Of a stretch of DNA of 17,484 bases, positions 6,968 through 14,313 are shown piece by piece. Each line of letters begins with the position of its first letter. Position 1 is the first letter of the stretch. This DNA comes from Clostridiales bacterium. GTDB taxonomy: Bacteria > Bacillota > Clostridia > Oscillospirales > JAAYXM01. The stretch is taken from contig JAAYXM010000062.1 of assembly GCA_012515925.1 (NCBI GenBank), positions 1-17,484 of the forward strand, read 5' to 3'. Position numbers and translations under genes: made by a program. The notes below the pieces were generated by a model. It did no database searches and had not been told where the DNA came from. It saw only the letters and a list, made by a program, of their open reading frames with translations.

Positions 6968-7747
6968 TCAGATGAAACCCGAAACCAGCGTCTTTATGAC
7001 GAGGTCCCAACCGTCCACGATGATGAACAGAAGCAGCTTGAACGGAAGCGAAATCATCATGGGCGGCAGCATCATCATTCCCATGGTCATAAGCGTACTC
7101 GACACGACCATGTCGATAATAATAAACGGTATGAACAGGAAAAACCCTATCTGAAACGCGCGCGTAAGCTCGCTTATCAGAAACGCGGGTATTACAACCG
7201 AGGTTTTTATATCCGAAAGCTCCTCCGGCTGCTCGCTTTTTGAGAGCGTGAGGAACAGCTTTAAATCCTTTGTCTTTGTCTGACGCAGCATGAATTCGCG
7301 TACCGGCTTTATCGCGTTGTCAAACGCCTGCTGCTGCGTGATTTTGTTTTCCATGTACGGCTTGTACGCCGTTTCGCCTATATCCTCGATGACCGGCGTC
7401 ATAACAAACAGTGTTAAAAACAACGCGAGCCCGATTAAAACCTGGTTCGGCGGAAGCTGCTGAATCCCTATCGCGTTGCGCAAAAATGACAGCACGATGA
7501 TTATACGCGTAAACGACGTCATCATTATAAGTATCGACGGGGCGAGCGACAGCACGGTGAGCAGCAGTATAACCTGAAGCCCCGCCGAGGTCTCCGCCGG
7601 AGTCTCCGCGGGCGTGACCTCTATATTTATGTTAGGTATGCTTATTTCATCCTCCGGAGCGGCATATGCGTACACCGCGAAAGCTGTGAAAAGCGCGAGG
7701 ATTACAGCGACTGTAATAATAACGCCGAGCGTTTTCTTTTTCCCCAT
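6968..7747 (-). CDS. fliP: FliP, export gate membrane protein with signal peptide
   Basis: FliP forms the core of the export channel. The 259 residues start with a basic GKKK and a hydrophobic stretch to about residue 29, with a plausible signal cleavage after AYA, as expected because FliP is made with a cleavable signal peptide. Four membrane segments follow, with the family signatures MTSFTRIIIVLSFLRNA, LPPNQVLIGLALFLTLFVM and FIPFIIIDMVVSSTLMTMGM. The ATG at 7747 is preceded by AAAGGA at normal spacing. Unlike its neighbours it is separated from the upstream gene, fliO, by about 130 bases holding a strong palindrome. Confidence 0.96.
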   Translation of the reverse strand: MGKKKTLGVIITVAVILALFTAFAVYAYAAPEDEISIPNINIEVTPAETPAETSAGLQVILLLTVLSLAPSILIMMTSFTRIIIVLSFLRNAIGIQQLPPNQVLIGLALFLTLFVMTPVIEDIGETAYKPYMENKITQQQAFDNAIKPVREFMLRQTKTKDLKLFLTLSKSEQPEELSDIKTSVVIPAFLISELTRAFQIGFFLFIPFIIIDMVVSSTLMTMGMMMLPPMMISLPFKLLLFIIVDGWDLVIKTLVSGFI

Positions 7748-7792
7748 GCAATTAATCCTTTCTGTAAGTATTTTCCGCGGGCGATTAATAGT

Positions 7793-7824
7793 TATTTAAC
7801 GGGGCGTTAACGCCCCGTTAAATA
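7793..7824. repeat. Perfect 32-base palindrome between fliO and fliP
   Basis: Left arm TATTTAACGGGGCGTT and right arm AACGCCCCGTTAAATA are exact inverse complements, centred between 7808 and 7809. In the operon RNA this would form a very stable hairpin between the fliO stop and the fliP ribosome site. It is not followed by a T-run on either strand, so it is not a standard terminator. Processing, mRNA stabilisation or a repetitive palindrome are possible. Its CGGGGCG core resembles the terminator core at 166-182, which may be chance. Confidence 0.75.
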
Positions 7825-7880
7825 GGAGGAGAAAATGAGAAAGAAAAGAGTATAATGAATTGGCTGAATTAAGAATCGGA

Positions 7881-8282
7881 TTATTCCCTGCCCCTAAGGT
7901 TTTTCATTAAATCCGTCATCCTGTTTCTGATTTCGGAGATACGGTTTCCGGAGTCGTCCGTATCCCGGGGCTGCTTTTTCTTTATGTAATTATTCAGAAT
8001 ATTCTTAAAGCCCGTGTCCTGCTCCGGGAGCCGCACAAGGTCCGACTCCTCGAGCTCGCACAGTATGTTGAAGCCCTGCGCGCCCTCGGAAATAAGGCGG
8101 ATTTTCCCGCCCACGCGGATTATCAGGATTCCCTTGTCCCGGCCGAGCATTAACCTGTCAACCAGGCTTATGTATTTGCCGGGCGCTAATCCGAGCGTGC
8201 GCGCGGCGCTTACCACGAAATACGCGCCGATAATGACCGCGGCCATTATAAGGAAATATACAAACCCTAAAAAATACTGCAT
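7881..8282 (-). CDS. fliO: FliO, export apparatus assembly protein
   Basis: A 133-residue protein with one N-terminal membrane segment (about 4-26) and a cytoplasmic domain containing SLVDRLMLGRDKGILIIRVG, the small beta-rich core typical of FliO/FliZ. The C-terminal 35 residues are charged. FliO helps assemble the FliP ring. Position directly upstream of fliP supports the call, since the sequence family is weakly conserved. The ATG at 8282 follows GAGGGTGA. In Bacillus subtilis cheY would lie just upstream; here only about 24 bases separate fliY and fliO. The fliO-fliP gap is the largest inside the flagellar part of the operon. Confidence 0.85.
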   Translation of the reverse strand: MQYFLGFVYFLIMAAVIIGAYFVVSAARTLGLAPGKYISLVDRLMLGRDKGILIIRVGGKIRLISEGAQGFNILCELEESDLVRLPEQDTGFKNILNNYIKKKQPRDTDDSGNRISEIRNRMTDLMKNLRGRE

Positions 8283-8306
8283 GTAATACCTTCACCCTCA
8301 GACTTG

Positions 8307-9320
8307 TTATTCATACGCCCCGGCGAGCAGACTTTTCTGGTTGGTCGTAAAAAGCTCGCGAATCCTGACTCCGAAATTCTCATCGACGACGATGACTTCG
8401 CCGCGCGCGATGAGCTTTCCGTTAACAAGCACCTTGACCATATCCTCGGCGGGGTTGTCAAGCTCCACAATCGAGCCGATATTCAGGCTCAGTATATCCT
8501 TTATCGGCTTGTTCGTGCTCCCAAGCTCAACGGTGATATTGAGCGGCACGTCAAGTATAAACTCAATGTTTTCCTCAAAGGCGAGATACTCCTTGCCGTT
8601 TTCCTCGTCGTCAAACGAGGGGAAGCTGACGCTCTGGACCGTAACTGGGCCTTTGCCGTCATCCTCGCCGATTATCTGCTGAGTTTGCTTTTCGGGTTTA
8701 ATATCCTGCTTTTCCGGCGTGTCCTTTCTAAGGCAGTTTGCCACCTGAGCCGCGAACGACGCGGGAAACACCTGATGGAACCTGCATTTAAAACCGTCCT
8801 CAATAACAAGCTCGAACGCGACCCTGTAAAGCCTTGCTTTTTGCAGCAGGGTTTTAAAATAGCTTTCGGAGTTTGAAAGCTGCTCTGGCGTATCCGCGGT
8901 AATTTCGCAGCCGAGTACCGCCGACATTTTTTCGGCATAGCCCTTCACGGAGTCTTTAATTATACTCTGCAGCATATCCTTTTTAGTTTCCTCCGCGCCC
9001 GCCGGCTTGTTTATCTCGTCGGCGTCCTGCGTGTCGAAATACAGGTAAATCTTGTCCCTGATTCCGCCGTGAAGCTCCGTTCTGTAGGCGGTAATGGGGT
9101 TTTCGAATTGCAGCGCGGAGCTTGATGTCAGCTTGTCCTGCCCCGATACGGTTATCGACGCGGCTTTCCCGACTTTTGATGCGAACATATCGGATATGGC
9201 GGAAACACAGCCGGCGCTAAGCTCGGCCAAAGCGCGCATCTCATCGTCTTCCGTGTTGTTTTTTATTTCGCCGCCCGTAAGTATAGCGTCTATTTCTTCC
9301 TGGGTTAAAGCTTCGTTCAT
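8307..9320 (-). CDS. fliY: FliY, flagellar switch protein (FliN type with degenerate CheC-like domain)
   Basis: The 337 residues have three parts. The N-terminal peptide LTQEEIDAILTGG (about 5-17) is the CheY-P docking motif more often seen on FliM. A middle region (about 25-200) corresponds to the CheC-like domain of Bacillus FliY. The C-terminal SpoA/FliN domain (about 254-325) contains LDVPLNITVELGSTNKPIKD and ends in GVRIREL. The phosphatase motifs look lost: the first helix reads ALAELSAG, with Ala36 where Asn is expected after Glu33, and the second (about 117-125) has neither Glu nor Asn at the expected places. It is therefore probably a CheY-P receptor in the C-ring without phosphatase activity (inference). 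The ATG has AAGGAG. It lies 85 bases after fliM, and its symbol could equally be written fliN. Confidence 0.88.
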   Translation of the reverse strand: MNEALTQEEIDAILTGGEIKNNTEDDEMRALAELSAGCVSAISDMFASKVGKAASITVSGQDKLTSSSALQFENPITAYRTELHGGIRDKIYLYFDTQDADEINKPAGAEETKKDMLQSIIKDSVKGYAEKMSAVLGCEITADTPEQLSNSESYFKTLLQKARLYRVAFELVIEDGFKCRFHQVFPASFAAQVANCLRKDTPEKQDIKPEKQTQQIIGEDDGKGPVTVQSVSFPSFDDEENGKEYLAFEENIEFILDVPLNITVELGSTNKPIKDILSLNIGSIVELDNPAEDMVKVLVNGKLIARGEVIVVDENFGVRIRELFTTNQKSLLAGAYE

Positions 9321-9405
9321 GTCCTGCTCCTTTTCTCCGGCCGTGAAATTTTTTTATATTTACTTATCAACCCCGCCGGCGATATGATAAGATTCTCTCC
9401 GGTTT

Positions 9406-10368
9406 TTATTCCTTATCGGTTTTCCTGCTTATTTTCAAGGCTTTACGGTTGTTTACGGTCCCCATATAGCCTTTATATTTCAATTTATCCATAACGCTGA
9501 TATTAATCTCCTCGTTTACCTTATGGTCAAGAACCAGTATATCCCCCACCGCAAGCTCCATTATATTCTTTGTCAGTATCTCCGTGTCGTTAAAGGCCGC
9601 TCTTAAAAAAACGTCGGATTTTTCGATTTTCCTGAGTATCTCGTCGGATTTATCCTCCAAGTCCGGAATCGGCTTTTCGCTCGGGACGTCCTTTGATTTA
9701 ACGTCTTTAAACAGTGTTTCGACCAGCGAGTGCGGTATGCAGTAGTTAATCGTGCCCTCCACATCCACCATCTTAACGAAAAACGTGATTATCGCGATAA
9801 TATCGTTCGGGCTGGCAATCTGGGCAAACTGCGAGCGCGTTTCGATTCGCTCGAGTACCGGCTTGATATCGTAGAAAACCGACCAGGATTCCTTCATGAT
9901 TCCGAGAAGCTGCGTAACCAGACGCTCCATCAGCGCGATTTCAATCTCCGTATAGTTTCTGTTCGGGCTTGTGAATTTACCGGTTCCGCCCATGAGCCTG
10001 TCGATAAAACCGCAGGTTATCGACGGGGAAATCTCCATCAGGCTCATGCCCTGCAGCGGTTCAAGCCCGATTAATGCAAGCAGAACGGGGTCGTTTATGG
10101 CGTTGTTGAATTCGGAGAACGTATGTTCCTCGACCGATATGAACTCCACCTGACAGAATTTTCTGAGGGTCCCGGACAGATGCGACGACGCGGAATTCGC
10201 GAAATTCTCATATATCCCCCTTAACGCGCGCAGCTGGTCCTTCGTAAACCGATTCGGGATTCTGAAATTATACTTCCGAATCTTTTCATAGCCCTCAACG
10301 TCGCCGATACGGTATTTAAATCTCATCCTGCTCTTTTTTATACCTTCCCTGATCGACATACGTGCCAT
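9406..10368 (-). CDS. fliM: FliM, flagellar switch protein lacking the CheY-docking peptide
   Basis: FliM forms the middle of the C-ring, joining FliG to FliN/FliY. Matches are the segment YNFRIPNRFTKDQLRAL (about 33-49), the GGTG loop in RLMGGTGKF (about 127-130), the CheC-like middle domain, and a C-terminal SpoA domain (about 250-315). I choose ATG 10368 (320 residues) because AAAGGA lies seven bases upstream. A longer frame opens at 10413 but overlaps fliL by 23 bases and has no ribosome site. With either start the N-terminus lacks the EIDALL-type CheY-P docking motif and is instead basic (MARMSIREGIKKSRMRFKYR). fliL ends 22 bases upstream, so no missing exon-like piece or simple frameshift could hide the motif. 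Confidence 0.93.
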   Translation of the reverse strand: MARMSIREGIKKSRMRFKYRIGDVEGYEKIRKYNFRIPNRFTKDQLRALRGIYENFANSASSHLSGTLRKFCQVEFISVEEHTFSEFNNAINDPVLLALIGLEPLQGMSLMEISPSITCGFIDRLMGGTGKFTSPNRNYTEIEIALMERLVTQLLGIMKESWSVFYDIKPVLERIETRSQFAQIASPNDIIAIITFFVKMVDVEGTINYCIPHSLVETLFKDVKSKDVPSEKPIPDLEDKSDEILRKIEKSDVFLRAAFNDTEILTKNIMELAVGDILVLDHKVNEEINISVMDKLKYKGYMGTVNNRKALKISRKTDKE

Positions 10369-10390
10369 TTCATATTCCTTTCTTTCCCTG

Positions 10391-10828
10391 TTATTGAATA
10401 ACATACTCGTCAATATAAACCTCGATAAGCCCTTTAGTATCGATTATCGCGGCGATCGCGTCCTTGATGCTCGTCTTTAACAGCTCCTGAGCGTCGGGTG
10501 CCATAAGCTCAGCCTCGGATTTATTCCGGAGTACGCAGATAACGGCATCCTTGATTTTATATTCGTTTTTCTGAAAAAACTCCTTGGTTTTAATGCTCGC
10601 AACCTCAAAGGTCGTCATTATCCTCAGGTATTTGTTGCTGTCCTTGATATTCGTAATAATACTCGTACCCGGGCTGAAGGACACCGAATCCTTGATTTCG
10701 GGTTTAACGTTTTCCTCGGTTCCGATAATATTCGCGTCCGCCCCGTTGCCCGTCGAAAACACAAAGATAAGCATACCCACTGTCAGACAGGTAAGAATTA
10801 TCAAAACAACAGTCAGTGTACTTTTCAT
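10391..10828 (-). CDS. fliL: FliL, flagellar basal-body-associated protein
   Basis: A 145-residue protein with a single N-terminal membrane segment (about 5-25) and an extracytoplasmic domain ending in the FliL-typical helix and strand DAIAAIIDTKGLIEVYIDEYVIQ-like tail. The Gly in that tail and the hydrophobic terminal strand are conserved features. FliL surrounds the stator units and supports torque. The ATG at 10828 follows AGGAGG and lies one base after the flbD stop. It is followed closely by fliM. The sequence is divergent, as is normal for FliL, so position and architecture carry much of the call. Confidence 0.88.
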   Translation of the reverse strand: MKSTLTVVLIILTCLTVGMLIFVFSTGNGADANIIGTEENVKPEIKDSVSFSPGTSIITNIKDSNKYLRIMTTFEVASIKTKEFFQKNEYKIKDAVICVLRNKSEAELMAPDAQELLKTSIKDAIAAIIDTKGLIEVYIDEYVIQ

Positions 10829-10829
10829 T

Positions 10830-11042
10830 TTAATCCTCCTGCTTTTTATATAAATCGGGTATTAAATGTATCCTGCGCTTATATTCGATAATCCTGTCGA
10901 CGATATCGCCCGAGCTTTCCGTAACGTTAAGCTTTTTTCCCGTCGTCGTTGTAATGATAGTGTCCGGCAACGCCTCGACAAACTCTATCATATCCGCGTT
11001 GATTATCAGTTTATCGCCGTTAAGCCGCGTTACCTGAATCAT
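10830..11042 (-). CDS. flbD: FlbD family protein
   Basis: A 70-residue protein that starts MIQVTRLNGDKLIINADMI, the hallmark of the small FlbD family found in flagellar operons of Bacillota and spirochaetes; its biochemical role is not firmly known. The frame is open 22 codons further upstream (to 11108), but that extension would run through a 14-base-pair hairpin and does not resemble the family. The ATG at 11042 has GGGAGGGG eight bases upstream, which fixes the start. The gene lies between flgE and fliL, its usual place. This is not the sigma-54 activator also called FlbD in Caulobacter. Confidence 0.92.
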   Translation of the reverse strand: MIQVTRLNGDKLIINADMIEFVEALPDTIITTTTGKKLNVTESSGDIVDRIIEYKRRIHLIPDLYKKQED

Positions 11043-11067
11043 ATCTCTATCCCCTCCCTTCTTCCGG

Positions 11068-11100
11068 GCGTATGATGCGGCGTAATGCCGCATCATACGC
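11068..11100. repeat. Perfect 14-base-pair hairpin between flgE and flbD
   Basis: Arms GCGTATGATGCGGC (11068-11081) and GCCGCATCATACGC (11087-11100) are exact inverse complements around the loop GTAAT. The structure sits 12 bases after the flgE stop and close to the flbD ribosome site. There is no T-run after it on either strand, so it is unlikely to be a plain terminator. It may stabilise the 3' end of the hook mRNA, block RNase, or tune flbD and downstream expression (inference). Confidence 0.75.
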
Positions 11101-11112
11101 CTAAACAATCAA

Positions 11113-11910
11113 TCAGCGAATAATTCCCGCGAGCTCCTGCAGCAGGTCGTTTGACGTGGTAATAACCCTGGCGTTAGCCTGAAAACCGCGCTGCGCGATA
11201 ATCATGTCGGTAAACTCCTGGGACAAATCCACGCTTGACATCTCGAGAGAGCTCGGTATCAGCGTGCTGAAGCCCGGTTCGCCGGGTATTCCGACCTCCC
11301 TGTCGCCGCAGTTCGGAGTCTCCCTGAAAAGGTTATTGCCCTCCTTGACAAGCCCCTGGGGGTTTGTGAACTTGGCAATCCCGAGCGTGTCGATAATCTC
11401 GACATTCCCGCTGCTGTCGATGCCCTTTATGTTTCCGCCCTTGTCGATGCTTAAATCGGTATACTCGGCAGGGTCGAACTCAATGGGGTCCCCGTACTCG
11501 TTGCATACCCTGTGCCCGCTGTGGGTAACAAGCGCGCCGCTCTCGTCCATATAGAAATTCCCGGCGCGTGTGAAGAACTCGTCCGTACCGTCGGTGACCA
11601 TAAAGAAGCCGTCGCCCGAGATGGATACGTCAAACGCGCGGTCGGTCCTTTGAACACCGCTCGGTATGTGCATGACGTCGATTGCCCCGACGGACACTCC
11701 GAGCCCTATCTGCTGCGCGTTAATGCCCCCGATTGATGACCCGTCGGACGCGAACGCGGGCTGTATCGTCTGATTCAGCACTTCCTGGAATGTAACACGG
11801 CTCGCCTTGTAGCCGACGGTGTTGACATTCGCTATGTTGTTTGCCACAACGTCCATTTTAATCTGGTGCGCGCGGATTCCGGAGATTCCGGAATACATTG
11901 ATCTCATCAT
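11113..11910 (-). CDS. flgE: FlgE, flagellar hook protein (short Gram-positive form)
   Basis: A 265-residue hook/rod-family protein close in length and layout to Bacillus subtilis FlgE (formerly called FlgG). The N-terminal rod domain contains NNIANVNTVGYKASRVTF; the middle has SISGDGFFMV and FFTRAGNFYMD; the C-terminal domain ends SQEFTDMIIAQRGFQANAR. FlgE is exported through the type III gate and polymerises into the hook under the FlgD cap. The position after flgD and the TIGR02530 gene favours hook over rod protein. The ATG at 11910 has AGAGGT upstream; a second ATG follows directly. The product lacks the large D2/D3 domains of enteric FlgE. A FlgG/FlgF identity is a less likely alternative. 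Confidence 0.9.
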   Translation of the reverse strand: MMRSMYSGISGIRAHQIKMDVVANNIANVNTVGYKASRVTFQEVLNQTIQPAFASDGSSIGGINAQQIGLGVSVGAIDVMHIPSGVQRTDRAFDVSISGDGFFMVTDGTDEFFTRAGNFYMDESGALVTHSGHRVCNEYGDPIEFDPAEYTDLSIDKGGNIKGIDSSGNVEIIDTLGIAKFTNPQGLVKEGNNLFRETPNCGDREVGIPGEPGFSTLIPSSLEMSSVDLSQEFTDMIIAQRGFQANARVITTSNDLLQELAGIIR

Positions 11911-12002
11911 GTTAGATTACCTCTTTCTTTTTAATCGGTTCTGACAACGCCTGCATCCCGTCGGTCGTTCGGGGACGCGATAACCCTTCCGATAAGATCC
12001 GG

Positions 12003-12389
12003 TTATATAAAAACGGCGCCGTCAATGTTTGTTATAACGTTTTCGTTTAAGTTTTTGTTGTTCACCGCGGTTATAACGGTTTTATTCCTGATGCTTATAA
12101 TCAGGGATACATCGTTTATAACCACAAGCGAATCACGGATTCCCTTGCTCTCCGCCTTGTCTACGGCCTGCCGGATTTTCGTCAGCTCATCGTTTGAAAA
12201 GCTGATGCTCCGGTCCTGCATCCTTTTGACAACATGGGCGGAGAATTTTAAATCGGCTTTCTGAAGCTCACCCTGTAAAATCGCTTCAAATTCGCCGCCG
12301 GCCTTTTGTTTGACTCCGGCTTTTCCGGATTCCTCAGGCACGACCCTCCCGGTTGTTATGCCGGTCGGAATTCTGAAACCGTCTGACAT
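12003..12389 (-). CDS. TIGR02530-type flagellar operon protein
   Basis: A 128-residue protein that matches the small family placed between flgD and flgE in many Bacillota. Recognisable parts are FSAHVVKRMQDRSISFSNDEL in the middle, VDKAESKGIRDSLVV, and the C-terminal VITAVNNKNL followed by ITNIDGAVFI. The family's function is not established; its position suggests a part in hook assembly or its regulation. The N-terminal 35 residues are probably disordered. The ATG at 12389 uses a ribosome site (AAGGA) formed by the last codons of flgD. A 92-base gap without clear features separates it from flgE. Confidence 0.88.
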   Translation of the reverse strand: MSDGFRIPTGITTGRVVPEESGKAGVKQKAGGEFEAILQGELQKADLKFSAHVVKRMQDRSISFSNDELTKIRQAVDKAESKGIRDSLVVINDVSLIISIRNKTVITAVNNKNLNENVITNIDGAVFI

Positions 12390-12397
12390 GGCTTAAA

Positions 12398-12805
12398 TCA
12401 TCCTTCCGTGGCTTCGGACACCTCTAATACGTCTTCAATCCTAATCTGCTTTTCGCCCACAACGAGTATAATCTCGCTTCCCATTACGGAAAAGCCGTCA
12501 ACCTTGCCGAACACGTATTCCGTTTCGCCCATTTCGAGTCCGTACGCCTTTGCGAGAACGTTTTTCCCGATAAGCTGGCAGGCGCGGTTTAAGTTGAACG
12601 CGTGCGTCATGTTCGTCATCTGCTCAAGCGTCGAAAGCTGCGCCATCTGCGCGATATAATCGTTGCTGTCCATCGGATTCAGCGGGTCCTGGTATTTCAT
12701 CTGAGTAAGCAGCAGCAGCAAAAAATCATCCTTGCCAAGCTCGGCGCTCGGCGTTCTTTGAGGTATGTCCTTATAGTAAATACTGTTTTCCACACCGTTT
12801 ACCAT
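12398..12805 (-). CDS. flgD: FlgD, hook cap / hook assembly scaffold (short form)
   Basis: A 135-residue FlgD. The conserved N-terminal segment is clear: LGKDDFLLLLLTQMKYQDPL, then PMDSNDYIAQMAQLSTLEQM. The C-terminal part (about 75-135) is a small beta domain. Like Bacillus FlgD, it lacks the larger FnIII/tudor region of the enteric protein. FlgD caps the growing hook and is shed when FlgK arrives. The ATG at 12805 follows AAGGAGG. It lies 18 bases after fliK and overlaps the ribosome site of the next gene. Confidence 0.94.
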   Translation of the reverse strand: MVNGVENSIYYKDIPQRTPSAELGKDDFLLLLLTQMKYQDPLNPMDSNDYIAQMAQLSTLEQMTNMTHAFNLNRACQLIGKNVLAKAYGLEMGETEYVFGKVDGFSVMGSEIILVVGEKQIRIEDVLEVSEATEG

Positions 12806-12823
12806 GTAAGCAACCCTCCTTTC

Positions 12824-14284
12824 CTACGCAAAATACTCAAATCCGGGGCTTAAACCGACGCTGCCCGTAAACGCCTCGAATTGCTTTTCGGTTTCCGGCA
12901 GGGAGCCGTAGTGTGTCTGCCACTTTTCCTGCCCGTACCCGGTTTGCTGCCCGTATCCGCTTCCCGAAGCCCCGCCTTGTCCTGAGCGGATGTCAGCCTC
13001 ATGGACGTATTGCACATCGATGCCGGTAAGCTTTACGCCAACCTCTTTGAGCGAGTTAATCAGGTTCGAGCTGTTCTGGTTAAGCTCCTCTAAAACGCGC
13101 ATGCTTTCCGTTATTATTCTCGCGTGTATGCCGTTTTTGTCGGAGGAAACCTTAAGCGTCAGATACCCGATACCCGGCGGGTCGAGCGCGATTCGTACGC
13201 AATCCGAGTCCTTTTTCGAAACAAGCTCAAACTCCTTAACGATTTTGTCAACGACCGGGCTTCCGACACGTCCGGTATCGAAAAAGGATTGTTTTTCGCT
13301 TGAAACCCCGGCGGCTTTGCTCTCCGCCGCATTAAACAGCGGTATTTGCTTTTCGTCCCGCCGCGGCGGCAGCGTGGGTGCCGCGCTATGCTCCGGCGCC
13401 GGGTCTTCCGTCCCGTCAATGCCGGGCTTTTTGTTTTCGCTGAATACCTCAGGACTCCGCATATCCTCGTAAGCTTCATGCGTCAGTGCGCTGTCCCGGG
13501 TCCCGGAGTTTTGTCCCGTGTCGGGAATATCGGACGCGTCAAGCGTTTTACGGTGCGTATCAACGCTTGCGCCCGGCGCGGGTTCACTGATAAAAACGCT
13601 TTCTGTGTTTTCCGGCTCGGGGCCCGTAAAAACCGCTTCGTCGTCCGTCGGCGGGATAGCCCGGCGTATCGCGTCGTTTACGCTATGCAATCCGGTTTTA
13701 TCCGCCGCGGCCGGACAGGGCTCCTTCAATATGCGCGGGGCATGGCTTTCCGTGTTTCGAAAAGCCCCGGGGTCTCCGTCCGCTGCCGGCGGGATTTCAG
13801 ATTCCGGATAAACCGCGCTCCCGTCCTTTTCAATCGGCTCCGGGCTTTGAGGCGTATATGCCGGCGGTCCGGTATTGATTTCCCGCGGTAAAGCTTGCGT
13901 CGGTGTTCGGGGCGGGACGCATTCGTCCGCGCAAGCTGTGTCCGCGGTCTGAACTATCGCGGGATTCAACTCATAGCCGAATGCTTCGGACGCGACGCCG
14001 TCTAAAACGTCTTCCTCAAAAAGCAGCTTTCTTTTTTCGTCATTATCCTTTAATTCGCTATTAATAAAAAGCATGCGAAAGCCTGCCTGCCCTTTTTGGC
14101 CAAGCCCTGCCGTCACATGCTCTCTTATATTATTGCAATCCATATCGGAAACCATGGATAATAACGCGTCAAAAAAGCTTTTTCCGCCGGCTGAACGCAT
14201 ACGCGCGTTTGAGCTTAATCCGGCTTTAACCGCGCCGCAAGACTCCATGGCGTTATCCATGATGTTTATAGCTACGTTATTCAT
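12824..14284 (-). CDS. fliK: FliK, hook-length control protein
   Basis: A 486-residue protein with the FliK pattern: a short N-terminal export region, a long proline-, glutamate- and alanine-rich low-complexity ruler (about 120-335), a conserved C-terminal Flg_hook domain (about 350-430, including RIALDPPGIGYLTLKV and LKEVGVKLTGIDV), and a Gly/Tyr/Gln-rich tail (GGASGSGYGQQTGYGQ). FliK is secreted, measures the hook and signals FlhB to switch substrates. The ATG at 14284 has GGGGGTGA upstream. The ruler region is more GC-rich and keeps long open frames on the other strand and in another minus frame; these are by-products of composition. Position between the MotE-like gene and flgD matches fliK in Bacillus. 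Confidence 0.92.
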   Translation of the reverse strand: MNNVAINIMDNAMESCGAVKAGLSSNARMRSAGGKSFFDALLSMVSDMDCNNIREHVTAGLGQKGQAGFRMLFINSELKDNDEKRKLLFEEDVLDGVASEAFGYELNPAIVQTADTACADECVPPRTPTQALPREINTGPPAYTPQSPEPIEKDGSAVYPESEIPPAADGDPGAFRNTESHAPRILKEPCPAAADKTGLHSVNDAIRRAIPPTDDEAVFTGPEPENTESVFISEPAPGASVDTHRKTLDASDIPDTGQNSGTRDSALTHEAYEDMRSPEVFSENKKPGIDGTEDPAPEHSAAPTLPPRRDEKQIPLFNAAESKAAGVSSEKQSFFDTGRVGSPVVDKIVKEFELVSKKDSDCVRIALDPPGIGYLTLKVSSDKNGIHARIITESMRVLEELNQNSSNLINSLKEVGVKLTGIDVQYVHEADIRSGQGGASGSGYGQQTGYGQEKWQTHYGSLPETEKQFEAFTGSVGLSPGFEYFA

Positions 14285-14313
14285 ATCTTCACCCCCTTTC
14301 CCGTTTTTTCTGT

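Noticed and set aside
7838..7870. Minus-strand TATACT as a sigma-A promoter for fliP
   Set aside because: There is no acceptable -35 hexamer 16-18 bases upstream, so the match is no better than chance in AT-rich sequence.
8304..8876. Plus-strand open frame of 190 codons opposite fliY
   Set aside because: It is antisense to a well-supported gene, and the product resembles no family I know. No start signal is seen.
9321..9405. Gap between fliM and fliY with TAAA and GCCGGAGA as a sigma-28 promoter
   Set aside because: The -10 has two mismatches and the spacer is 17 bases. The short palindrome CGCCGGCG nearby is too small to interpret. I see nothing firm in this gap.
10369..10413. Longer FliM start at 10413
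   Set aside because: It would overlap fliL by 23 bases, has no ribosome site and adds 15 residues without resemblance to FliM. The ATG at 10368 has AAAGGA.
11911..12002. 92-base gap between the TIGR02530 gene and flgE as a promoter or small gene
   Set aside because: Only imperfect short inverted repeats and no promoter pair were found. The TTGTCA has no -10 at the proper distance.
13159..13479. Second minus-strand frame inside fliK (106 codons)
   Set aside because: It is an alternative frame through the proline/alanine-rich ruler, with Arg/Lys-rich output and no ribosome site.
13346..13891. Plus-strand open frame of 181 codons opposite fliK
   Set aside because: It lies wholly within the GC-rich, low-complexity ruler of FliK, has an arginine-rich sequence of no recognisable family and no ribosome site. 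It is a composition effect.
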